Shown piece by piece: positions 1-5,760 of a DNA stretch of 12,684 nucleotides. The notes under the pieces are model-generated. The model was given only the letters and a program-made list of their open reading frames with translations. It searched no databases and had not been told where the DNA came from. This stretch comes from an uncultured Lachnospiraceae bacterium (lineage in GTDB: Bacteria; Bacillota_A; Clostridia; Lachnospirales; Lachnospiraceae). Each line of letters starts with the position of its first letter. The stretch's first letter is position 1. A program made the position numbers and the translations under genes. The stretch covers positions 1-12,684 of the forward strand of contig CADBME010000123.1 in the NCBI GenBank assembly GCA_902795715.1, in the 5' to 3' direction.

Positions 1-306
1 AAAGGATTGATCAATCCCCGGATGAGGGATCAGACAAATCAGCCCAATCCTTTCCAGGGAACCCTCCGATATGGTATAATTGATCCGGGTGAATTAGGAG
101 ACCGCATGGAAGAGGATTTCGGCAAATATGCCAAAAATGAGAACTATTTCATCAGTCTTGCCATCACCCACTTAAATGAAACTGCCGGGAAATGGAACGG
201 ACAGACTCCCATTTGCAGAGATTTGTTTAAAAGAAGTGGAGTTCGTCGGGTATATTTATCCTCCGGCAAAAGCAAAGAAAAGATAGAAATAGAGGATCAG
301 GCATGA
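1..306 (+). CDS. Adenylosuccinate synthetase-like protein, C-terminal end (5' partial)
   Basis: The frame is open to the left window edge, so this is the last ~101 codons of a longer gene; the TTG at 7 is not a convincing start. Two stretches recall the C-terminal part of adenylosuccinate synthetases (GTP-dependent IMP plus aspartate to adenylosuccinate, cytosolic purine synthesis). NPFQGTLRYGIID resembles the family's 'GRPRRVGWFD' segment, and FISLAITHLNET resembles 'LALTKLDVL'. The ending VYLSSGKSKEKIEI also fits the tail of the short, divergent members. These matches are from memory of the family, not an alignment, and the catalytic N-terminal half lies outside the window. The stop codon overlaps the next start (ATGA), which implies translational coupling to the NrtR-like regulator. 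Confidence 0.45.
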   Translation, partial: KGLINPRMRDQTNQPNPFQGTLRYGIIDPGELGDRMEEDFGKYAKNENYFISLAITHLNETAGKWNGQTPICRDLFKRSGVRRVYLSSGKSKEKIEIEDQA

Positions 307-1004
307 TGAGGGAACCGGGGTCAGAAAAAGAATATTTAGAATCCTATAACCAGGAGCAATATAAAAAAATGTCGGTGGCGGCGGATCTGCTGATTCTGAC
401 GATTGAAGAGGACCGGCTGAAGGTTCTGATGACCAGGAGGTCAGAGTATCCCTTTAAGGACCACTGGGCTCTGCCCGGTGTCTTTGTCAGGATGGAAGAG
501 ACTTTGGAGGAAGCGGCGGTCCGGGGTCTTAGGGAGGAAGTGAATCTGGAGGATATCTACCTGGAACAGCTCTATACCTTCGGAGAGGTTGACCGTGACC
601 CCAGACTGAGAGTCATTTCGGTCACCTATATGGCTCTCACTGCCCCGGAAAAGCTGGATTTTAAGGCAGGGAGCAGAGTGAGTGAGGTAAAACTTCTCCC
701 GGTTGAGGACATCATCCGGGGAGAGATTGAGACGGCATTTGACCATCGGGAGATTATAAACTACGCCAGATGGAGATTAAAGAATAAGGTGGAGTATACC
801 GACATAGTCTTTCATTTCTTCTCAGATATGTTTACCCTGCCCAGGCTTCAGAGGGCCTATGAGATTCTTGCCCAAAAGAAGGTCTATAAGACCAATTTCC
901 GGAAAAAATTCATGCCCATGGTTACCGATACGGGACTGGAAGACCGAAGCGGTGGAAAGAGACCCAGCCGCCTCTACCGTTATCTGCCTGAGGAAGAATC
1001 ATAA
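303..1004 (+). CDS. NrtR-like transcriptional regulator: Nudix domain plus C-terminal winged helix
   Basis: A 233-residue cytosolic protein with the two-part layout of the NrtR family. The Nudix domain spans residues ~24-150. The winged helix spans ~165-233, recognisable by FTLPRLQRAYEIL, YKTNFRKKF and the terminal RPSRLYRYLP. Family members bind ADP-ribose or related nucleotides through the Nudix fold and repress NAD- or sugar-metabolism genes. The Nudix box (residues ~60-82) is degenerate. The position of the first box Gly is Val60, the catalytic 'RE' is R74-G75, and the last box Gly is Asn81; only the E79-E80 pair part of REUxEE survives. This argues for ligand sensing rather than hydrolysis. 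The start is the first of two tandem ATGs, overlapping the upstream stop, with GAGG about 8 bases ahead. Its target genes cannot be told from this window; the purine-type neighbour suggests nucleotide control. Confidence 0.85.
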   Translation: MMREPGSEKEYLESYNQEQYKKMSVAADLLILTIEEDRLKVLMTRRSEYPFKDHWALPGVFVRMEETLEEAAVRGLREEVNLEDIYLEQLYTFGEVDRDPRLRVISVTYMALTAPEKLDFKAGSRVSEVKLLPVEDIIRGEIETAFDHREIINYARWRLKNKVEYTDIVFHFFSDMFTLPRLQRAYEILAQKKVYKTNFRKKFMPMVTDTGLEDRSGGKRPSRLYRYLPEEES

Positions 1005-1044
1005 GGATATGATTAAGAATGCTGAGAAGAAGGAGGAGTCTCCC

Positions 1045-1590
1045 ATGCGTTTGTTTATTGCCATCAATTTTGACAGGGCCATTAAAGAATTTCTCACAGC
1101 CCTCCAGGAAGATCTCGGCCAGGCCGGCCTGTCCGGCAGATGGACGAATCCGGACAACCTTCATATGACATTAGCTTTCATCGGAGATTATGGCAATCCG
1201 GATGAGGTTCTTGAAGTCATGGAAGACATTCCTTTTGCTCCCTTTTCCATGAAGCTTGAAGGACTACAGCATTTCAGGGATATGTATTTTGCAAGGCTGG
1301 GAGATTGTAAAGAGCTTAAGGATTATGTCCGCAGGCTGAGAAAGGCTCTGTCTGACAGGGGGATTCCATTTGACAGAAAGAAGTTTTCTCCGCATATCAC
1401 CCTGGCCAGGAGAGTGTCCATCCGGGGAGGCAGTCTGCATTCAGAGGTCAGAGTGCCTTTTGCGGAGATTGATGCAGACCATATTTCCCTCATGAGATCA
1501 GACCGTGGAAAACACGGCATGATTTACACAGAGCTGGGCAGAGTGGACGGAATATTCAACAACAGTGATGATTACAGGGGCGAACAATGA
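1045..1590 (+). CDS. thpR: RNA 2',3'-cyclic phosphodiesterase / 2'-5' RNA ligase family (ThpR)
   Basis: A 181-residue protein of the 2H phosphoesterase superfamily. Both catalytic HxT signatures are present: H40-M-T42 (context NLHMTLAFIGD) and H117-I-T119 (context FSPHITLAR). Family enzymes open 2',3'-cyclic phosphate RNA ends and can join tRNA half-molecules in vitro; their cellular role is unsettled. Length and the N-terminus MRLFIAINF are typical of the family. I chose ATG 1045 because a strong AGGAGGAG (1031-1038) sits 6 bases upstream. An in-frame ATG at 1009 and longer extensions reaching into the previous gene lack a suitable ribosome site. The gene lies 40 bases after the NrtR-like gene, and its stop overlaps the HAD start (ATGA), so the genes are probably one operon. 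Confidence 0.92.
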   Translation: MRLFIAINFDRAIKEFLTALQEDLGQAGLSGRWTNPDNLHMTLAFIGDYGNPDEVLEVMEDIPFAPFSMKLEGLQHFRDMYFARLGDCKELKDYVRRLRKALSDRGIPFDRKKFSPHITLARRVSIRGGSLHSEVRVPFAEIDADHISLMRSDRGKHGMIYTELGRVDGIFNNSDDYRGEQ

Positions 1591-2222
1591 TTCATACTAT
1601 AATATTTGATATTGGAAATGTACTGATGGACTGGCATTTCAAAACTTATGTGAAAGATCTTCTCAGGGATGAATTCCTGGTTGAGAAAGTGAGAGGTGCT
1701 ATTTACGGAACCGGTTACTGGGACCAGCTGGACTACGGAGTGGATTCCGGGGAAGTGTTCTCCAGGATGCTGGAGGCAGAGCCCGACTACGAGAAAGAAA
1801 TCCGCCTGACCCTGGACCATGTGGCTGAATGCATGGACAAAAAAGAATACGCCATCCCATGGATCCGGCAACTGAAAGAAAGAGGATTCCGGGTCTTGTA
1901 TCTTTCGAATTACTCGGAATTTGTAATGAAAGCCAAGCCCGAAGTCCTGGATTTTCTGCCCCTGATGGATGGAGGCGTATTTTCCTGCTATGTGGGCATG
2001 ATTAAACCGGACCCTGGGATATACCGCATACTCTGCCGTGAATATGATCTGGTTCCGGAGGAATGTGTTTTCATCGACGATAAAGCGGAAAACATTCAGG
2101 CGGCTAAAGATCTGGGGATGGAAGGGATCCTTTTTACAGATTATCATCAGGCAAGCAAAGACCTGGAAAAGCTGATTACAGAAAAAGTTCGCATTCTTTC
2201 CGGTCGGCACACATTGGGGTGA
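1587..2222 (+). CDS. HAD-superfamily hydrolase (YihX-like phosphatase)
   Basis: A 211-residue protein with all four haloacid dehalogenase motifs. Motif I is FDIGNVLMDW with nucleophile D8, motif II is LSN around S107, motif III is K140 in MIKPDPGIY, and motif IV is FIDDKAENI with D164-D165. The DIGNVL form, with Gly where many phosphatases have the second Asp, is usual in the YihX/epoxide-hydrolase-N-terminal-like branch. The helical insert after motif I (~16-85) suggests a class I (C1) cap. The substrate is probably a small phosphorylated metabolite, but nothing here identifies it. The ATG overlaps the thpR stop, with AGGGGCG as a modest ribosome site. The last 47 bases overlap the convergent ferredoxin-type gene, and no terminator separates them. 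Confidence 0.88.
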   Translation: MIHTIIFDIGNVLMDWHFKTYVKDLLRDEFLVEKVRGAIYGTGYWDQLDYGVDSGEVFSRMLEAEPDYEKEIRLTLDHVAECMDKKEYAIPWIRQLKERGFRVLYLSNYSEFVMKAKPEVLDFLPLMDGGVFSCYVGMIKPDPGIYRILCREYDLVPEECVFIDDKAENIQAAKDLGMEGILFTDYHQASKDLEKLITEKVRILSGRHTLG

Positions 2223-2946
2223 TCTTCTTTCGGATTGCTTCTGCCGTTTCTTCATCCGGTGTCCTTGCCTGGACCGGACATACGGCAACACAGCGCATGC
2301 AGGAGATGCAGGATCCGTTGGATGGAAGATTGGGCGTTTCTTCCGGAATAGCTCCGACGGGGCATTCAAGTGCGCAGCTGGTGCAGAAGATACAGGAGTC
2401 TTTGGCCCATGTGCCAAGTGGAATTCCATGGAAGAGTTTGTAGGGATAAGATCCTGGCAGGGTGGGGATGCTTTCATCGCCTCTTTCCAGCTTATCTACA
2501 ATCTGCTTTGCCATATCCTTAAGAAGCTCCCGGTCGGATTTGTCCGGCCTGCCATGTGCGATCTCGCGGACAATCGAATGCTCCGCAATAGCAGATATGG
2601 CAGCTATGGGATGGAAGCCTGCGCCTTCTGCCGTATCCTTTAATTCCAGGAGAGTGTCATCGTAGGCACGATTTCCGTAAACAACAAGGAGGATGGCCCT
2701 GGCCCCGTTTCCCCGAATCATGCGAAGCCTGCTGTTTGCGATGGCAGGAACTCTTCCCCCGAAGGATGGTACAGCAATCAGGACCAGATCTTCAGAGCAT
2801 AAAGAAGCCTGACGGCGTGCCGGATCCCTGACAAGGAGATTGATATTATCCTGGTCTGTTTCCAGATTTTCTTTGATAGAATCTATGAGAATGTCACTTA
2901 CCCTGTCTGTTCCCCCTGTAGGGCTGAAAGTGATTTTATACAGCAT
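2176..2946 (-). CDS. EFR1-type flavodoxin-like protein with two [4Fe-4S] clusters
   Basis: A 256-residue cytosolic redox protein. The N-terminal part (~1-165) is flavodoxin-like: FSPTGGT (7-13) matches the FMN phosphate-binding loop, and IAVPSFGGRVP (~57-67) and VVYGNRAYDD (~88-97) fit the other flavin loops. The C-terminal part carries two complete bacterial ferredoxin motifs: C185xxCxxCxxxCP (Cys 185, 188, 191, 195) and C213xxCxxCxxxCP (Cys 213, 216, 219, 223). This is the architecture of the EFR1 family common in anaerobic Clostridia, presumably shuttling electrons, with partner unknown. The start ATG (2944-2946) has GGGAGGG about 9 bases upstream on the minus strand. The gene stands alone on its strand, is driven by the extended -10 promoter at 2997-3005, and ends inside the HAD gene. 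Confidence 0.9.
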   Translation of the reverse strand: MLYKITFSPTGGTDRVSDILIDSIKENLETDQDNINLLVRDPARRQASLCSEDLVLIAVPSFGGRVPAIANSRLRMIRGNGARAILLVVYGNRAYDDTLLELKDTAEGAGFHPIAAISAIAEHSIVREIAHGRPDKSDRELLKDMAKQIVDKLERGDESIPTLPGSYPYKLFHGIPLGTWAKDSCIFCTSCALECPVGAIPEETPNLPSNGSCISCMRCVAVCPVQARTPDEETAEAIRKKITPMCADRKECELFL

Positions 2947-2996
2947 AGAAGAACCCTCCCTTACATTGGTCTTTCCTAAATGATGTTCGTAATCTG

Positions 2997-3005
2997 ATTA
3001 TAGCA
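2997..3005 (-). promoter_or_regulatory. Extended -10 promoter for the EFR1-type gene
   Basis: On the minus strand the sequence reads TGC-TATAAT, a perfect -10 hexamer (3002-2997) with the extended TGn motif just upstream. No good -35 lies 16-18 bases ahead, which is typical of extended -10 promoters. The predicted transcript would start near 2990, leaving a leader of about 44 bases. Confidence 0.65.
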
Positions 3006-3156
3006 CTATTACAAGGCAAATTCTACGATTATTCTATTTTTTTGAACCGGATTGTACCAGATTCTTCCGGATGTGAGTTTTAATCCCCTTTTTCATGACG
3101 GTATTCAACTCCTTTGTCCGCTGACAGTCACCGTAATTTTGTTAACACAATTGTAA

Positions 3157-3185
3157 TTGTAATCAAATGGCATTTTCTATATAAT
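3157..3185 (+). promoter_or_regulatory. Sigma-A type promoter for the SH3-repeat protein
   Basis: TTGTAA (3157-3162), a 17-base spacer and TATAAT (3180-3185) form a near-consensus housekeeping promoter. Two short palindromes, TGTTAACA (3140-3147) and ACAATTGT (3147-3154), lie immediately upstream of the -35 and could be operator half-sites. Transcription would start near 3192, giving an unusually long leader of about 116 bases. Together with the minus-strand promoter at 2997-3005 this accounts for most of the gene-free stretch 2947-3307. Confidence 0.75.
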
Positions 3186-3191
3186 CATCCT

Positions 3192-3307
3192 ATCAGTATA
3201 TGAAATCTGCCGGATTGGCAGGAAGCCTGAAGGCTCATGGCCGGATGGCTGGGAACAAAGGTCCTATGGCAGGGTCGAAAGTCATAAGATTGAAAAGGAG
3301 GTATTAT
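3192..3307 (+). other. Long 5' leader with small hairpins ahead of the SH3-repeat gene
   Basis: Two adjacent hairpins can be drawn by eye: CTGCC (3207-3211) with GGCAG (3217-3221) around a 5-base loop, and AGCC (3224-3227) with GGCT (3232-3235) around TGAA. The leader ends in AAAGGAGG just before the ATG. I could not match it to any riboswitch class I know, and the stems are short enough to be chance. It is also open in frame from an ATG at 3200, but that start has no ribosome site. Confidence 0.3.
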
Positions 3308-4015
3308 ATGAAAAAACGTGTAACATTGCTGCTGATGACCTTACTTTTGCTGGCATTTGCACTGCCGGTAAGTGCGGCTACCAAGGTCTATGTGAACGCA
3401 GATGTGAATCTGCGTAAAGGAGCGGGTCTTGAGTACAAGATCTATACATCGGTTTCCGAGGGAACAGCCCTGAAGTATTTAGGAAAATCAAAAAAAGACG
3501 ATAGAGGAGTCAAGTGGTACAAGGTTTCTTATAAGAAAAAGAAACTCTGGGTGTCTTCCCGGTTTGCCACTAAGGTTCCTCAGCCTGTTACATCGGCAAA
3601 GAAACGAGTAGTTACATTAGGACGTGTCAACCTGCGCAAAGGTCCGGGGACCAATTACAAAAGAGTGACCGATGTAGCCAAAGGCTCTTCGATGAAGTAT
3701 CTGAATAAGACGCAGAAGGATAAGCGGGGAGTGAATTGGTACAAGGTTTCCTTCTACGGAAAAGGCCTTTGGGTTTCTTCCAAATGGTCGGTTTTGAAAA
3801 ATGAGGATATTACACTTTACGTGATTACAACGGCAGATCTGAATCTCAGAAAAGGTCCGTCTCTGGATTACAAAGCCTATACCTCAGTAAAGAAGGGGAC
3901 AGCCATGAAGTACCTGGGTAAGGTCATCAGAGATGAACGTGATGTGAAATGGTACAAAGTTTACTATGGGGGCAAGGCTCTCTGGGCATCTTCCAGATTC
4001 AGTTACATCAAATGA
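3308..4015 (+). CDS. Secreted protein of three bacterial SH3 (SH3b) repeats
   Basis: A 235-residue exported protein. Residues 1-24 are a classic signal peptide: MKKR, a Leu-rich core, and a VSA-A cleavage site after Ala23. The rest is three SH3b repeats of ~62 residues (about 25-87, 99-161 and 168-232). Each has the markers [VL]NLRKGxGxxYK, KYL.K, WYKV and LW[VA]SS[RK][FW]. There is no hydrolase, peptidase or anchor domain, so by itself it is probably a cell-wall-binding or scaffold protein; SH3b modules bind peptidoglycan. ATG 3308 was chosen over the in-frame ATG 3200 because AAGGAGG lies ~6 bases upstream and the signal peptide begins there. The gene has its own promoter and terminator, so it is monocistronic. 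Its position beside a type VII locus may or may not be functional. The repeats are Lys-rich, giving a basic protein suited to anionic wall polymers. Confidence 0.88.
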   Translation: MKKRVTLLLMTLLLLAFALPVSAATKVYVNADVNLRKGAGLEYKIYTSVSEGTALKYLGKSKKDDRGVKWYKVSYKKKKLWVSSRFATKVPQPVTSAKKRVVTLGRVNLRKGPGTNYKRVTDVAKGSSMKYLNKTQKDKRGVNWYKVSFYGKGLWVSSKWSVLKNEDITLYVITTADLNLRKGPSLDYKAYTSVKKGTAMKYLGKVIRDERDVKWYKVYYGGKALWASSRFSYIK

Positions 4016-4076
4016 TATGAGGACTTCAGGCAGCCGTCCGAGACCTCTTTTGCAGATAAATAAACAATGAATTACC

Positions 4077-4111
4077 AAAGAGAACTGTGAAAAACACGGT
4101 TCTCTTTTTTT
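4077..4111 (+). terminator. Rho-independent terminator after the SH3-repeat gene
   Basis: An 11-base stem AGAGAACTGTG / CACGGTTCTCT (4079-4089 with 4095-4105, one G-T wobble) closes on an AAAAA loop and is followed by a run of T to 4111. Flanking A's at 4077-4078 can pair with the T-run, so it may act weakly on the other strand too. It separates the SH3-repeat gene from the WXG100 genes. Confidence 0.93.
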
Positions 4112-4168
4112 GCTTTATCGCAAAATTAGGGTATTTTGTCAAAAAATGGTATATTCTGGAAATAAATG

Positions 4169-4177
4169 TGTTATAAT
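4169..4177 (+). promoter_or_regulatory. Extended -10 promoter for the WXG100 pair
   Basis: TGT-TATAAT gives a perfect -10 (4172-4177) with a TGn extension. No -35 consensus lies at the right distance; a TTGTCA at 4136-4141 is about 30 bases away, too far. A weakly repeated GGTAT[TA]TT (4130-4137 and 4148-4155) sits where an activator could bind. Transcription would start near 4184, giving a short leader before the AAAGGAGG ribosome site. Confidence 0.6.
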
Positions 4178-4219
4178 GAATCCGTCGCCAAATTGCAGCG
4201 TTTGGGAAAGGAGGTTATT

Positions 4220-4510
4220 ATGGCGCAAATGGTAATATCTGTTGCCGAGCTCACCAATAAAAAAGCTACACTTGAAGATCTGGCTGCGACATTCAAGTCC
4301 AGGCTGGACGAATTCAAGGAAACCGGGGACAGACTTCACAGCATGTGGGAAGGAGACGCGAAAGATGATTTTATGAAAAACTTCGATCTGGACTTTCAGA
4401 AGATGGCCCAGCTTTTTAAACTCCTGATTGAATTCATATCGGTTCTCCAGAAGATTATCAATCTCTACAAGATGATGGAGATGAAGAATGCACAGATTGC
4501 AAATAGCTGA
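4220..4510 (+). CDS. WXG100-family protein (EsxA-like type VII substrate), first copy
   Basis: A 96-residue small helical protein of the WXG100 family. W43-E44-G45 (context SMWEGDAKDDF) marks the turn between two amphipathic helices (~10-40 and ~48-90). Near the C-terminus Y83-K-M-M-E87 fits the YxxxD/E export signal that type VII motors recognise. There is no signal peptide. The ATG at 4220 was chosen over the in-frame ATG 4166 because AAAGGAGG (4207-4214) lies 5 bases upstream and the upstream start overlaps the promoter. It is followed 14 bases later by a second WXG100 gene, suggesting that the two form a heterodimer secreted by EssC. The C-terminal helix is unusually Met/Lys-rich, ending with ANS. 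Confidence 0.9.
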   Translation: MAQMVISVAELTNKKATLEDLAATFKSRLDEFKETGDRLHSMWEGDAKDDFMKNFDLDFQKMAQLFKLLIEFISVLQKIINLYKMMEMKNAQIANS

Positions 4511-4524
4511 CGGAGGTGAACAGA

Positions 4525-4839
4525 ATGGCAAATACAATTAAAGTAACACCCCAGGAGTTGAAAAAAACTGCAGGAGAGTTCCGCAACAGCGCATCAGCAC
4601 TTCACACTACAGCCAATGAAATGATCCAGACCATCACCGGAATCAGCCAGGCTGTGTGGGCCGGCGAAACCGGAGATATGTATATCAGCCGTTTTAAGGG
4701 GCTGAACTCCGATGTGACCCAGATGAACAAGATGGTAGGAAAGCAGGCCCAGCACCTGGAAATGATAGCTGACAGTTACAGGACAACCGAAGAACAGACC
4801 AGCCTGGCAGCTGCCGCCCTGAAGAATAACATACTCTGA
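4525..4839 (+). CDS. WXG100-family protein (EsxA/EsxB-like type VII substrate), second copy
   Basis: A 104-residue helical-hairpin protein. W45-A46-G47 (context AVWAGETGDMY) is the WXG turn, and Y85-R-T-T-E89 fits the YxxxD/E secretion signal near the C-terminus. The beginning IKVTPQELKKTAGEFR is characteristic of Gram-positive EsxA-type proteins. GGAGG (4512-4516) lies 8 bases before ATG 4525; an in-frame GTG at 4516 falls inside the ribosome site and is rejected. The sequence differs markedly from the first copy, so this is a diverged pair rather than a recent duplication. No terminator follows, and transcription may continue into the LytTR gene. Confidence 0.93.
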   Translation: MANTIKVTPQELKKTAGEFRNSASALHTTANEMIQTITGISQAVWAGETGDMYISRFKGLNSDVTQMNKMVGKQAQHLEMIADSYRTTEEQTSLAAAALKNNIL

Positions 4840-4892
4840 TAAGTTCACGGACTCAGCTTTTCCTGATGCCATGGCAAGTTTGAAAGTCTGTT

Positions 4893-4921
4893 TCATCATA
4901 GGTCGATCGTAAATCATCATA
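4893..4921 (+). repeat. Direct repeat TCATCATA, 21 bases apart, upstream of the LytTR gene
   Basis: TCATCATA occurs at 4893-4900 and again at 4914-4921, an offset of 21 bases, which is two helical turns. LytTR-domain regulators typically bind paired direct repeats with about this period. It lies 26 bases ahead of the LytTR gene's start, and a poor -10-like TATAAG (4920-4925) overlaps the second copy. An autoregulatory operator is a reasonable guess, but the repeat does not match the LytTR half-sites I know. Confidence 0.35.
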
Positions 4922-4946
4922 TAAGCTGGGAGGGAGGATCTGAACC

Positions 4947-5687
4947 GTGATATCTGTCTATGTATACTGCAAAAAAGAAAAAGACGCCAGGTTCATGACA
5001 GACCTGCTGGGTGATACCCTGGACCGGTTGGGCGGGGAACAGATTGTCTCTCAGGAGTATTGGATCGGGGGGAACCGGATTGATGAGGATATGGGACCGA
5101 CCGACATCATGGTTTTTGAAGTAAGCAATAATCGTGAATTCAAAAGATTGATTACGGCAAGGAAGAGAAATCCTTATGCCAAACTGCTTATCCTGAATGG
5201 CCATGACAAAGATCCCTGCATCTTTGTCAGGCCCGACTTATATCCCAGCGGACTGTTGAATAAACCGGTGTCCACATTGGAGATAATCCGCTTGTTCAGC
5301 GGAGTTATCCGGAATATTTACCGGGAAAGAGAGAAAGAGGAACCGGGCAGGCACCTTATTGTGCCCAGTGGTTCTGACCGCTATCTTGTTCCATTTTCAA
5401 CCATCTCCTATATTGAGGCACAAGATAAAATTCTCCTCCTTCATCACGAGCAGGGCATGATATGCTTTCGGGATACACTCAGGCATCTTGAAGAAATCCT
5501 GCCCAATTATTTTTACAGGGTCCACAGGGGAATTATTGTTAATTTTCTCCATATCCGAAATATCGATATGAAATCCGGAAGTATTTGTATGATGGACTCA
5601 ACTGTCATCCCTATGTCCCTGAAATTCCGGAGAGATCAGGAGAAAAATCTTACCCTGTGGGATCCCGGGAACAGAGCTTTAGGTTGA
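4947..5687 (+). CDS. LytTR-family DNA-binding regulator with degenerate receiver domain
   Basis: A 246-residue protein. Residues ~137-235 form a LytTR DNA-binding domain: FSTISYIEAQDKILLLH, the FYRVHRGIIVNFLHIRNID segment that is the family hallmark, and IPMSLKFRRD. Residues 1-~125 resemble a CheY-like receiver: a hydrophobic first strand, TDIMVFEV in the phosphoacceptor strand, LLILNGH, and the conserved lysine in LLNKP (K106). However, the usual acidic pair after strand 1 is replaced (CKKEKDA), and the phosphoacceptor Asp appears to be E58. No sensor kinase is adjacent, so it is probably a phosphorylation-independent regulator. It starts at GTG 4947 with GGGAGG ahead. It sits directly downstream of the WXG100 genes and upstream of but, so it may regulate either or both; the direct repeat at 4893-4921 may be its own site. 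Confidence 0.87.
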   Translation: MISVYVYCKKEKDARFMTDLLGDTLDRLGGEQIVSQEYWIGGNRIDEDMGPTDIMVFEVSNNREFKRLITARKRNPYAKLLILNGHDKDPCIFVRPDLYPSGLLNKPVSTLEIIRLFSGVIRNIYREREKEEPGRHLIVPSGSDRYLVPFSTISYIEAQDKILLLHHEQGMICFRDTLRHLEEILPNYFYRVHRGIIVNFLHIRNIDMKSGSICMMDSTVIPMSLKFRRDQEKNLTLWDPGNRALG

Positions 5688-5712
5688 CCCTCCCACAAGG
5701 TGATGGTAGAAT
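5684..5712 (+). promoter_or_regulatory. Sigma-A type promoter for but
   Basis: TTGACC (5684-5689), a 17-base spacer and TAGAAT (5707-5712) form a strong housekeeping promoter. The -35 overlaps the stop codon of the LytTR gene. The start near 5719 leaves a leader of about 42 bases before but. This makes but an independent unit even though it follows the LytTR gene closely. Confidence 0.75.
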
Positions 5713-5760
5713 ATTATCTATATCGTGACCAAAACCATCAGAGAATATAAGGAGGTTCCT

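Noticed and set aside
859..1044. N-terminal extension of ThpR into the NrtR-like gene
   Set aside because: The extension is an out-of-frame reading of the previous gene; the strong ribosome site at 1031-1038 fixes the start at 1045.
1572..2477. 301-codon open frame on the minus strand
   Set aside because: It lies antisense to the well-supported HAD gene and overlaps the start half of nothing recognisable; its translation has no domain pattern and is rich in Phe/His, typical of a shadow frame.
3130..3165. TTGTAATTGTAATC tandem as a repeat element
   Set aside because: Only two imperfect short units in AT-rich DNA; better explained as the -35 region.
3192..3300. Riboswitch (c-di-GMP or c-di-AMP type) in the SH3 leader
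   Set aside because: None of the conserved core sequences of these classes that I know are present.
3200..3307. N-terminal extension of the SH3-repeat protein from ATG 3200
   Set aside because: No ribosome site precedes it, it lies just after the predicted transcription start, and it would bury the signal peptide behind 36 residues.
4867..4876. Perfect palindrome TGCCATGGCA after the second WXG100 gene
   Set aside because: It has no loop and no T-run, so it is not a terminator; a 10-base palindrome alone is weak evidence for an operator.
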